DNA of 24,158 nucleotides from Saprospiraceae bacterium (GTDB lineage: Bacteria; Bacteroidota; Bacteroidia; Chitinophagales; Saprospiraceae), in contig JADKCF010000034.1 of NCBI GenBank assembly GCA_016714765.1, forward strand, positions 1 to 24,158, given 5' to 3'. The translations under genes were made by a program, and so were the position numbers. The number at the start of each line of letters is the position of its first letter. The stretch's first letter is position 1. The notes beneath the pieces are model-generated. The model worked only from the letters and a program-made list of their open reading frames with translations, made no database searches and was not told where the DNA came from. Of the stretch, positions 17,459 through 24,158 are shown piece by piece.

Positions 17459-18610
17459 CTATTTTTTAATAATACTCTTAGCTAAGTGGTACTCACCCAT
17501 TTTTCTGCAAAATTCGGCATAAAACATTTTTACCATATTGTTGGTTGGATTAGCTTTTGCTAAAGCTTCATATTTGGTCTTTGCTTCCAGAAACAATTGG
17601 TTATTCTCCAGAGCGACCGTTTCCATGAGGCTTTGTATGGTAGCATTGCTTTTTCTGTACAAGTCTGAGTTTTTGACACCAGCCAATGTGCTGTTGATCT
17701 GCTGTTCGTCTTCGACAGTGAATTGTACAGGCCGCGAAACCAAAGCCGGTTTTTGAGTTTTTCCGGCTACCCAGAAGTATTTTTTACGGGGGGATAATTT
17801 AGCTTCTTTAAATTCCAACCTCATTTGATTTGCTTTTGACTTACGAGAAAATACCTGATTTCCGTTTTCATCAAAAATATAAAATTCGTACTCCTTTACT
17901 CCGGATATAGGCTCCCATTTGACTGTATTCACTCCATTTCTGTATAATCCACCCGGACTATCAGGCATCAGTTTCATATCTTCTTTGCCCCAGCCACCCC
18001 GTTCGCCGGGTTTTTCTGCACCCCAGCCACCTCTCTCTCCCGGCTTGTCGGCACCCCAGCCTCCACGATCGCCCGGTTTATCAGCGCCCCAGCCACCCCG
18101 TTCGCCAGGCTTATCAGCACCCCAGCCACCTCTGTCTCCGGGTTTATCGGCACCCCAGCCTCCACGATCACCAGGCTTATCAGCACCCCAGCCACCCCGT
18201 TCGCCGGGTTTTTCTGCACCCCAGGCATCTCCCATTTTTTTTGCCGCTTTGATCTCCACTCCACTATTCATGGTATTCCATACTGCATCCTCAACCACCC
18301 TGCCAAAACTTTCTTCAAAATCCAGTGCCACTTCTTTTTCGCTATCAAAAACAGAACTGAAAGCAACATCCCCCGGAGTTTTTACATTTACAAACTGCCC
18401 GTTGGTATACAACTGCACAGCACTGCCAGGTTTCAAATTTAACTTACCACTATTCAATAATGTCGCTCCTGGAATCAGTTTAATTATTTTTCCATTCTGT
18501 GGTACATACGTGGCATTGCCTTCTACTGATATAACAATCACGGGCATATCCTGAGCTGATAAAAATTGTGCCATAAAAAGAATAACGAAAAATGAATACA
18601 AACCTTTCAT
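17459..18610 (-). CDS. Secreted FecR-like protein with seven GWGADKPGDRG repeats
   Basis: The 383-residue protein has a signal peptide (cut near FLSAQ at 16-20). A FecR-like segment spans about 24-85 (ISVEGNATYV, LNLKPGSAVQLY, VKTPGDVAF). Seven 11-residue Trp/Gly-rich repeats occupy 129-205. A beta-sandwich segment at about 212-296 (VKWEPISGVKEYEFYIFDENG, split here as VKWEPISG and KEYEFYIFDENG, then KKYFWVAG) resembles DUF928 or fibronectin-like domains. A helical C-terminus (about 310-383) looks like one or two TPR-type hairpins. Without the repeats it lines up module by module with the 312-residue protein at 2090-3028, hence a paralog. The repeat is charge-balanced (Asp/Glu with Lys/Arg) and probably a flexible spacer or interaction strip. 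The ATG follows the metallopeptidase stop by 17 bases, so they form a two-gene unit. Confidence 0.75.
   Translation of the reverse strand: MKGLYSFFVILFMAQFLSAQDMPVIVISVEGNATYVPQNGKIIKLIPGATLLNSGKLNLKPGSAVQLYTNGQFVNVKTPGDVAFSSVFDSEKEVALDFEESFGRVVEDAVWNTMNSGVEIKAAKKMGDAWGAEKPGERGGWGADKPGDRGGWGADKPGDRGGWGADKPGERGGWGADKPGDRGGWGADKPGERGGWGAEKPGERGGWGKEDMKLMPDSPGGLYRNGVNTVKWEPISGVKEYEFYIFDENGNQVFSRKSKANQMRLEFKEAKLSPRKKYFWVAGKTQKPALVSRPVQFTVEDEQQINSTLAGVKNSDLYRKSNATIQSLMETVALENNQLFLEAKTKYEALAKANPTNNMVKMFYAEFCRKMGEYHLAKSIIKK
17996..18226 (-). repeat. In-frame tandem repeat, 7 x 33 bp with 99-bp higher-order period
   Basis: Seven contiguous 33-base units encode (G/A)WGA(D/E)KPG(D/E)RG. The units fall into three nucleotide subtypes that recur in the same order, giving a 99-base super-period, and the first and last units are nearly identical. 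The invariant Arg is written AGA, CGT or CGG depending on subtype, so the peptide is conserved while synonymous sites have drifted. Confidence 0.95.
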
Positions 18611-18627
18611 GTCGGGTAAATTTAATT

Positions 18628-20334
18628 TTAATTAGTAACTATTCTCGTGCTGAAATACAGCCATTTTTTTACAAGATTTTTGTCATCGATGATTATAAGA
18701 ATCTTATTTTCATCCAGTGGATTTCCATTTTCAGACTTGCTGCCATTATACAGGTATATGCTTCCCTGAACAGATGATATGATTTGATCAGGAACACCAT
18801 AAGCACTCTTTACTTGTTCAACAGTGCTTCCTGCTGCTATACTTTGTTTTGTTTTTCCGGCAAAACTGTCCATCATCTCTAAAAACACTGACCTGGTCTT
18901 TACATTTTTACCAGATGTATAATTGTAAATTTTATAATCTTTTTTCCCTCCTGATTGCCTTAAGCTTGTGTTTTTACTAAACCCAATTTCCTTAGATTTT
19001 ATATGAGTAGGATTATTAAAATACTGATTTAACGTCATAGAGCCTATCGAGTCATTTAGGAACTGATACTTTTTGGCGCCTGAAGGTTTAGGATTAGGTA
19101 AGCCGGCAATTACATTTTTATTAAAAATGGCAGCTTCATTGTTTTGTTTGGATGCTGTATCAAAATACTCCATAGCCTTGGTTTTGTTTCCTGACCGGGC
19201 TTCCAGTATGCCCTTCAACACAAAAACATCAGATTCTGTATTAGGGTATTTGCCTTTTGACCTTATGAGTGCGGGTTCGGCTTCGTTTTCTACATAAAAT
19301 CTAGCTTTCACAACATCATTCAGTAATGCATAAGCATTGGCTTTATTGAGATATCCGGGTGCGTAGTCCGGGTCCATGCTCACTGCAGCGTCAAAATATT
19401 GAATGGCTTGCTTCAGAATAGAATCCTGTGCGCTGACAGCACTTCGAGAGCCTTTAAAGTCGATGTCAAGCTCTGTTACATACTTATATTTAAGCGAATC
19501 TTCGTTAAAATAGCTCAATGCGTCCAGTACAGCGGCGGTGCCTGCATTGTTGTATATTTCGCAACTCTGATACTGAATAAGTAAATGCCTGTAGCTTTCA
19601 AATGCACTACTATATCTGCCTACAGCTGTCATGTAATTGGCAAAATTAAAAATCTCAGCAAGTTGTTTGATTTTTTCTGCACTTTTGTCAGCCATTTTTA
19701 TCCTATCAGTCTTAGAAGGATAGCCCTGAATTTTTTCGGGACGCTTGTAGGCTTTGTACAAAGAATCTATCACCGCTCCACCTTTATCAAACAATCCAAA
19801 GCCGGCAGAGTAAGCTAAAAATCCGCCCAAATAATCCGCCTGTGTTTCATTCATAACTTGGTCCTGTACATCTTTCAAATTTTGAACTACATCTAGACCA
19901 TTCAAATTATAAACAAAATCTGATTTCCAGGCATGTTTTTCATAATAATGGGTCAGTTCATGGGCCAGCAAAAAGGCCAGGGCTGTATCACCGAATGGCT
20001 TGCAAACCTCATAAGCTTTTTTTTCGATGATGATAGAAAGTTCATTATAATCAATACTGGCTACATACCCCTCTTCATCGCGCAGGTACAATGCAGGTAC
20101 TGGATACCTGAAGTCTCCGCGTGCATTGACTAGTTTTCTGTATATGGTTTGTAAATGCCTGTATTCAGGGGTATCATTTAGATTGGACTCATTGTGGTGG
20201 TAGGTGCTATCAGGAATCAAAATGGGCAATGTAGCAAAACTTCTCGACTGACTATATCCGGTTATGGCAATCAGTCCAAAAGTTAAAATAATGCCTACCT
20301 TCAATAATATTATTTTGGGGTTAATCTGGGGCAC
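18628..20334 (-). CDS. Secreted M48-like metallopeptidase with TPRs and BamE-like C-terminus
   Basis: The 568-residue protein begins with a signal sequence or membrane anchor (about 7-28). A zinc peptidase domain follows: HELTH at 125-129 gives H125, E126 and H129, and NETQADYLGG at 162-171 supplies the third ligand E163, the gluzincin arrangement of M48-like enzymes. TPR-like helices occupy about 225-400, with AIQYFDAAVSMDPDYAPGYL the clearest repeat. The C-terminus (about 498-561) has SIAAGSTVEQVKSAYGVPDQ, then beta strands, a SmpA/BamE-like pattern. The start is GTG at 20334, with no closer ATG ahead of the hydrophobic segment. An exact -7 box lies about 50 bases upstream. It is first in the unit with the FecR-like repeat protein. 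It should act in the periplasm; substrates are unknown. The combination of peptidase, TPR and BamE-like tail is unusual in my knowledge. Confidence 0.8.
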   Translation of the reverse strand: MPQINPKIILLKVGIILTFGLIAITGYSQSRSFATLPILIPDSTYHHNESNLNDTPEYRHLQTIYRKLVNARGDFRYPVPALYLRDEEGYVASIDYNELSIIIEKKAYEVCKPFGDTALAFLLAHELTHYYEKHAWKSDFVYNLNGLDVVQNLKDVQDQVMNETQADYLGGFLAYSAGFGLFDKGGAVIDSLYKAYKRPEKIQGYPSKTDRIKMADKSAEKIKQLAEIFNFANYMTAVGRYSSAFESYRHLLIQYQSCEIYNNAGTAAVLDALSYFNEDSLKYKYVTELDIDFKGSRSAVSAQDSILKQAIQYFDAAVSMDPDYAPGYLNKANAYALLNDVVKARFYVENEAEPALIRSKGKYPNTESDVFVLKGILEARSGNKTKAMEYFDTASKQNNEAAIFNKNVIAGLPNPKPSGAKKYQFLNDSIGSMTLNQYFNNPTHIKSKEIGFSKNTSLRQSGGKKDYKIYNYTSGKNVKTRSVFLEMMDSFAGKTKQSIAAGSTVEQVKSAYGVPDQIISSVQGSIYLYNGSKSENGNPLDENKILIIIDDKNLVKKWLYFSTRIVTN

Positions 20335-20382
20335 GATAAATTCATTTTAATTTAAAATCATTTTCAATTTTAAATACTATCA

Positions 20383-20390
20383 CAAATATA
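20383..20390 (-). promoter_or_regulatory. Bacteroidota -7 box for the metallopeptidase unit
   Basis: On the minus strand this reads TATATTTG, an exact TAnnTTTG match, 48 bases before the GTG at 20334. TTTG on the minus strand at 20406-20409 is a candidate -33 box with a 15-base spacer, slightly short. Confidence 0.5.
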
Positions 20391-20472
20391 TCATTTATTA
20401 CTTAGCAAAGTATAAAAATTGCTTATTTGCAAAATGTTTCAAAATATAATTTCACCTTGGCATTTATTAAAA

Positions 20473-20509
20473 CAAAAAGACTCTCAAAACTCAAGAGCCT
20501 GAAAGTCTT
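20473..20509 (-). terminator. Likely intrinsic terminator of the aldehyde dehydrogenase gene
   Basis: Downstream of the dehydrogenase stop (20539), minus-strand AAGACT (20509-20504) pairs with AGTCTT (20482-20477). An inner CTC/GAG pair lies within, and a run of five T follows. It fits a rho-independent terminator that separates this gene from the metallopeptidase unit. Confidence 0.6.
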
Positions 20510-20538
20510 CTATAAAAAATATTAAGTTTTATCTTTTC

Positions 20539-22067
20539 CTAAAAGTCAAATTTTATTCCCTGTGCCAGTGGCAGTGTAGTACTATAGTTGATTGTATTGG
20601 TTTGTCTGCGCATATAGGCTTTCCAGCTATCAGATCCAGACTCACGTCCACCTCCAGTTTCTTTTTCTCCACCGAAAGCCCCACCGATTTCTGCACCGCT
20701 TGTACCTATGTTCACATTGGCAATACCACAATCTGAACCTGCGCATGACAGGAATCTTTCTGCTTCGCGCAGATTTGTAGTCATGATGGCCGAAGATAAA
20801 CCCTGAGGTACATCATTCTGTATGGTTATTGCATTTTCGACAGAACCCCTGTATTTCAACAAATATAAGATAGGAGCAAAAGTCTCATGCTGGACGATAG
20901 CCATATTATTTTCTGCCTCTATGATGCAAGGCTTTACATAACAACCGCTTTCGTATTGCTTACCTTTGAGAATGCCACCCTCTACCAGGATTTGGGCACC
21001 TTGTTCTTCAGCATCTACCAGAGCATTGAGGTAATTGTCTACCGCCATTTTGTCTATCAGCGGGCCGACGTGATTTTTACTATCCAGTGGGTTGCCAATT
21101 TTAAGTTGGGTGTATGCTTTGGTGAGTTTGGCTTTCACCTCATTGTAAATACTATCGTGTACGATCAGCCTTCTTGTAGAGGTGCATCGCTGTCCGCAAG
21201 TACCTACTGCCCCGAATAGTGCTCCTGTCAACACCAGATTGAGGTCTGCAGACTCCGTCACGATGATAGCATTGTTACCTCCCAGTTCGAGCAAGCTTCT
21301 GCCAAGTCTTTCTGCTACTGCAGCACCTACGATTTTTCCCATTCTGGTACTACCCGTTGCCGATACTAAAGGTACTCTCTTGTCTTGGGTCATCCACTCA
21401 CCTACTTTATAGTCACCGGTGATAATACAACTCACGCCTTCAGAGACTTTATTTTTTTTCAGTACTCTGTGCAGGATATTTTGACATGCTATAGCGCACA
21501 GTGGTGTTTTTTCACTTGCTTTCCAGATACAGACATCTCCGCAAACCATAGCAATCATCGCATTCCAGGACCAGACTGCCACAGGAAAGTTGAACGCCGA
21601 AATGATGCCAACAATACCTAGTGGATGCCACTGCTCATACATACGATGGTAAGGGCGCTCAGAATGCATAGTGAGGCCGTACAGCTGACGTGACAGTCCT
21701 ACTGCAAAATCACATATATCAATCATCTCCTGTACCTCACCCAGACCCTCCTGTAGAGATTTACCCATTTCATAAGAGACGAGTTGGCCTAGTGGTTCTT
21801 TATATTTTCTGAGTTCTTCGCCATACTGACGCACGATCTCTCCACGTTTTGGAGCAGGAATTTCGCGCCATTCAACAAATGCTTTTTGCGCAGTTTTGAT
21901 GACTTTTTCGTAATCTTTTTTGGATGTGACGCTCACGCTGCCTATCAGTTCACCATCTACGGGCGAGAATGATTCGATATAAGTATCAGACTTATATGAT
22001 TTTAGTCCGGTCCAGGTACCTTCATTTTTTTTGTGTAGGTCCAGTTTTTTTAAAAAGAAGTATTCAT
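20539..22067 (-). CDS. ALDH7-type aldehyde dehydrogenase (aminoadipate-semialdehyde dehydrogenase-like), start disturbed by a 1-base indel
   Basis: It oxidises an aldehyde with NAD(P)+. The closest family is ALDH7A1/AmaB, which acts on L-2-aminoadipate 6-semialdehyde in lysine breakdown. Motifs: SAFNFPVAVW (catalytic-site Asn), GSTRMGK of the cofactor site, LELGGNNA (general-base Glu), GTCGQRCTSTRRL (nucleophile Cys in QRCT), and the ALDH7 signature GGGRESGSDSWKAYMRRQTN near the end. The uninterrupted frame runs up to an ATG at 22218, which would add about 50 odd hydrophobic residues and overlap the minus-strand promoter box at 22105-22112. One extra T in the minus-strand TTTTT run near 22052-22056 would instead join ATG 22067 to the frame, giving MNTSFLKKLDL and a 509-residue protein, the normal family length. 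I therefore prefer 22067 with an indel or base-calling error. The substrate is inferred from the family. Confidence 0.9.
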
Positions 22068-22104
22068 TTGGTATATGGTTTGTATATTCAATTAAACTAA
22101 AACA

Positions 22105-22112
22105 CAAAAGTA
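22105..22112 (-). promoter_or_regulatory. Bacteroidota -7 box for the ALDH7 gene
   Basis: On the minus strand this reads TACTTTTG, an exact TAnnTTTG match, 37 bases before the ATG at 22067. It lies inside the long open frame that starts at 22218, which supports the later start. No clear -33 box is seen. Confidence 0.4.
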
Positions 22113-22303
22113 TGAAAAATGCTATAAAAATGGGCTTGAAACTGAATAGAAATGGATTGTAAAAAATAAAATGATTCCAGATATCTGCTTTGGCATATAA
22201 TTGTGCTCCGGACGACATTTTACGTTTAAAAAATCATATGTCTTATTTTATCAGACTAGAAAACGTTTTTTATCGTTTTAAAGTTATAGATGAATCCTAT
22301 TTT

Positions 22304-23119
22304 ATGAAAATTCTTATGTACAATGACTGGAAAACAATATTGGGTGGAACAGAACGGTATATTCACAATCTGATTCCATTTCTTTCGCAGCATCATGAAG
22401 TACATTTTATATCAGCTGAAGACAGAAGACAGTTAAAAAACGTGGTTCGAACTTTTTTTGCGCCATCTCAATTGATTTTCAAAATGGCATCCATACAATT
22501 TTTAAAAGATATTCATTACTTACCCCATTTTATAGATGCGAGGCTATGGCCATGTCAAAACCACCTGGATAACAGTCTATTAAAACTTCTGTACGTAGGT
22601 AATATCGATAGAAAAAAAGGTGTTTTTTTTCTTCTGAAGGTGCTACAACAACTCCTAGAAAATAATTTTGAAGTAAATATTACTTTCTTGGGTAAGGGAA
22701 AAGATGAACTAGCTTTAACCAAGGAAATCAACAGCAAGAAATTACAAGATAGGGTCAATATGCCTGGCCACCAAAACGATAGCAGTATCCAACAGTTTTT
22801 TAGTAATCATTTCGCTTTGGTGCTTCCATCACTATGTGTGGAATCCTTCGGTCTAGTTGGTTTAGAAGCTCAAGCTTCGGGCCTACCTGTCATAGTGAGT
22901 AACTTAGGCGGCGTATCTGAGTGGGCCGTTGAAAAAGAGACAGCAATTTTAGCTCACCCAAATGATATCGATGATTGGTGTGATAAAATTAAATTATTGT
23001 GGATGAATAAACAACTCTACTATCACATACGTGATGAAGCGATGAAACGAGTACACCGAAACTTCCAACCACAAACACACTGTGATAACCTTATTTCTTA
23101 TTATAATCAAATGTATTGA
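22304..23119 (+). CDS. GT4-family glycosyltransferase with shortened N-terminal domain
   Basis: The start at ATG 22304 gives 271 residues beginning MKILMYNDWKTILGGTERYI, the usual opening of a GT4 (GT-B fold) sugar transferase with the GGTE acceptor loop. The frame is open up to an ATG at 22190, but those codons look non-coding. The C-terminal donor-binding domain is complete: LYVGNIDRKKG (96-106), then E180 and E188 in VESFGLVGLEAQASGLPVI, the EX7E pair that holds the nucleotide sugar. The N-terminal domain is not complete. HFISAEDRR (about 34-42) is followed almost at once by FFAPSQ and LPHFID, motifs that normally lie about 100 residues later. Family members usually have 360-380 residues. 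It is thus an in-frame deletion derivative, probably inactive, or an unusual short form. It precedes the deacetylase gene by about 50 bases. Confidence 0.75.
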   Translation: MKILMYNDWKTILGGTERYIHNLIPFLSQHHEVHFISAEDRRQLKNVVRTFFAPSQLIFKMASIQFLKDIHYLPHFIDARLWPCQNHLDNSLLKLLYVGNIDRKKGVFFLLKVLQQLLENNFEVNITFLGKGKDELALTKEINSKKLQDRVNMPGHQNDSSIQQFFSNHFALVLPSLCVESFGLVGLEAQASGLPVIVSNLGGVSEWAVEKETAILAHPNDIDDWCDKIKLLWMNKQLYYHIRDEAMKRVHRNFQPQTHCDNLISYYNQMY

Positions 23120-23168
23120 CTTTATAAATTTGCTCCATGAAATTTAATAAATCTTTACATCATATATT

Positions 23169-23879
23169 ATGCCAAAACTCAAGAGTATTTGTATAAAAAA
23201 CACTCAAAGTTACATCATATCGAATATCTGGAAGGCAATAGGGTCTGGGTTCTGTCGCCACATCCCGATGATGATGCCATAGGTTGTGGTGGGGCCATCA
23301 TAAAACACATACAAATGGGACACGATGTAAGGATTGTTTACCTTTGTTCTGGAGATCAGGGTATAAAAGGTGAACGGGTTGAGGATGTTATAAGAATTAG
23401 AAAATCAGAAGCACAAAATGCCGCAATGATCATGGGAATCTCTTTGGATAATTTATATTTTATGAATTTTGGAGATGATACACTAATACAACATGTGGAT
23501 AAAGCCGTTTTAAAAATTTTGGATCTTTTTAATTTATTTCCTCCAGATATAATTTACTTGCCATCATTTTTAGATAATCATCCTGACCATTTTGCTACCA
23601 ACAGTGTGCTAAAAAAGTGTAATTTAAAAAATACAATAATATCTGCTTTTGAGGTTTGGACGCCTTTAATTCCAAATGAGAATTGTAGATATAACTAACC
23701 ATATAACTTTGAAGGAAAAAGCTATCAAAGCTCATATTTCACAAATAAATGCGCTTCAATATGACAAAGCTATTCTAGGGCTACATCAATATAGAGCAAA
23801 AATGTATTCCAAAAAAACCATGGATTATGCCGAAACGTTTTTAACCTTGGAATGGGAAGAATATACTTCATTGTATTGA
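23169..23879 (+). pseudogene. PIG-L/LmbE N-deacetylase, interrupted by frameshifts
   Basis: PIG-L/LmbE enzymes are zinc-dependent deacetylases of N-acetyl sugars, often paired with GT4 transferases. The main frame (23189-23698, TTG start) carries SPHPDDDAIGCGG, with zinc ligands H25 and D28, and DNHPDH (129-133) with the third ligand H133. It stops just after FEVWTPLIPN. The expected continuation, RIVDITNHI...KAIKAHISQI...YAETFL, is present one frame over at 23676-23879. Dropping one base near 23680 restores it. At the 5' end, ATG 23169 is out of frame but would join if the AAAA at 23174-23177 had one more A, giving MPKTQEYLYKKHSK. The intact protein would be about 235 residues. Either the gene is decaying or the sequence here contains base errors; I cannot tell which. 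It is probably cotranscribed with the transferase. Confidence 0.75.
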
Positions 23880-24039
23880 TAGTATCATGACAGAAAAATA
23901 CTGCAATTTTAGAAAAAGGAACTTTATCTTAGTTTCAAACAAGGCTATAGTCTACTGGTTGGAGAAAGTGAAAAATGAAACTTTTGAGTCTTTTTATGGT
24001 TATTTTATATCAGATTATCTACTTAAATTACGAATTGAA

Positions 24040-24158
24040 ATGATTAGAATATTAGCGTCAAGTCAAGTTATAACATTAAAATATTCATTTTATACAGTTT
24101 TGGTTGTGCTTTTTACTGCATGCAATTGTAATAATATCGATTGCGAAACAGGTCCTCC
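24040..24158 (+). CDS. Probable lipoprotein, 5' end only (runs off the window)
   Basis: The frame is open to the window edge. From ATG 24040 it has a basic start, a hydrophobic stretch (FYTVLVVLFTAC) and a lipobox-like LFTAC ending in the Cys that would be lipidated, followed by a Cys-rich, Asn-rich segment (NCNNIDCETG). This is typical of Bacteroidota lipoproteins. The same frame stays open upstream to an ATG at 23887, 7 bases after the deacetylase stop. That extension has no recognisable domain and would place the signal internally, so I prefer 24040. The mature function cannot be judged from the part visible. Confidence 0.5.
   Translation, partial: MIRILASSQVITLKYSFYTVLVVLFTACNCNNIDCETGP

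Noticed and set aside
17996..18226. Regular 33-bp repeats resembling a CRISPR array
   Set aside because: The units are contiguous with no spacers, keep one reading frame with synonymous differences, and no cas gene is present.
17919..18554. 211-residue plus-strand frame rich in Pro/Ser repeats (SPGLSAPQPPR type)
   Set aside because: It is the antisense of the 7 x 33 bp repeat in the FecR-like gene. A repeat whose length is a multiple of three keeps other frames open, and the real gene has a signal peptide and recognisable domains.
22068..22218. N-terminal hydrophobic extension of the aldehyde dehydrogenase up to ATG 22218
   Set aside because: ALDH7 enzymes are soluble, about 510 residues long, and the extension overlaps a promoter-like box; ATG 22067 with one missing T gives the family-like N-terminus.
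22190..22303. Upstream 38 codons of the glycosyltransferase frame
   Set aside because: The typical GT4 opening starts at ATG 22304; the earlier codons show no family similarity and would overlap the other strand's upstream region.

Overview
The window looks like a chromosomal segment of a low-GC Bacteroidota bacterium. The evidence is the house-keeping genes (a YbdL-type aminotransferase, a MaeB-type malic enzyme, an ALDH7-type dehydrogenase), several upstream boxes matching the Bacteroidota -7 element TAnnTTTG, the absence of strong Shine-Dalgarno sequences, and many secreted TPR proteins. A Saprospiria-like lineage is my guess from gene content only. No rRNA, tRNA, integrase, transposase or CRISPR array is visible.

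Layout. 1-2042: a YhhN/lysoplasmalogenase-type membrane protein (+) meets a methionine-type aminotransferase (-) end to end. 2090-6304: a compact minus-strand unit that reads, in transcription order, a secreted caspase-like (C14) protease with a C-terminal DUF4384-like domain, a CHASE2-domain membrane protein with no output domain, and a secreted FecR-like protein. 6468-10085: a divergent plus-strand gene for a 1205-residue secreted caspase-TPR protein. 10146-12443: malic enzyme (-). 12929-17436: two more secreted caspase-TPR proteins in tandem (+). 17459-20334: a minus-strand pair, a secreted M48-like metallopeptidase with TPRs and a BamE-like tail, then a FecR-like protein carrying seven copies of an 11-residue Trp/Gly repeat. 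20539-22067: an ALDH7-type aldehyde dehydrogenase (-) whose start is disturbed by an apparent one-base indel. 22304-end: a glycan-type segment with a GT4 glycosyltransferase that has lost about 100 residues, a PIG-L/LmbE deacetylase broken by frameshifts, and the 5' end of a probable lipoprotein gene.

The most interesting content is the 2.1-20.3 kb island. It encodes four caspase-like proteases, all with a Sec-type signal sequence, plus a CHASE2 membrane sensor-like protein, two paralogous FecR-like/beta-sandwich proteins that bracket the array, and a secreted metalloprotease. Three of the caspases share an otherwise unrecognised helical linker domain between the protease and the TPRs. The genes plausibly form one cell-envelope system in which CHASE2 and FecR-like proteins sense or scaffold and caspase-TPR proteins cleave envelope targets. 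That functional reading is inference. The sequence shows only the domain content, the export signals, the paralogy and the clustering. Apart from the malic enzyme gene sitting between two of the caspase genes, nothing in the island looks like routine metabolism.

The right end (about 22.0-23.9 kb) contains at least two, probably three, single-base frame disruptions and one in-frame deletion. It is either decaying DNA or a stretch of low base accuracy.
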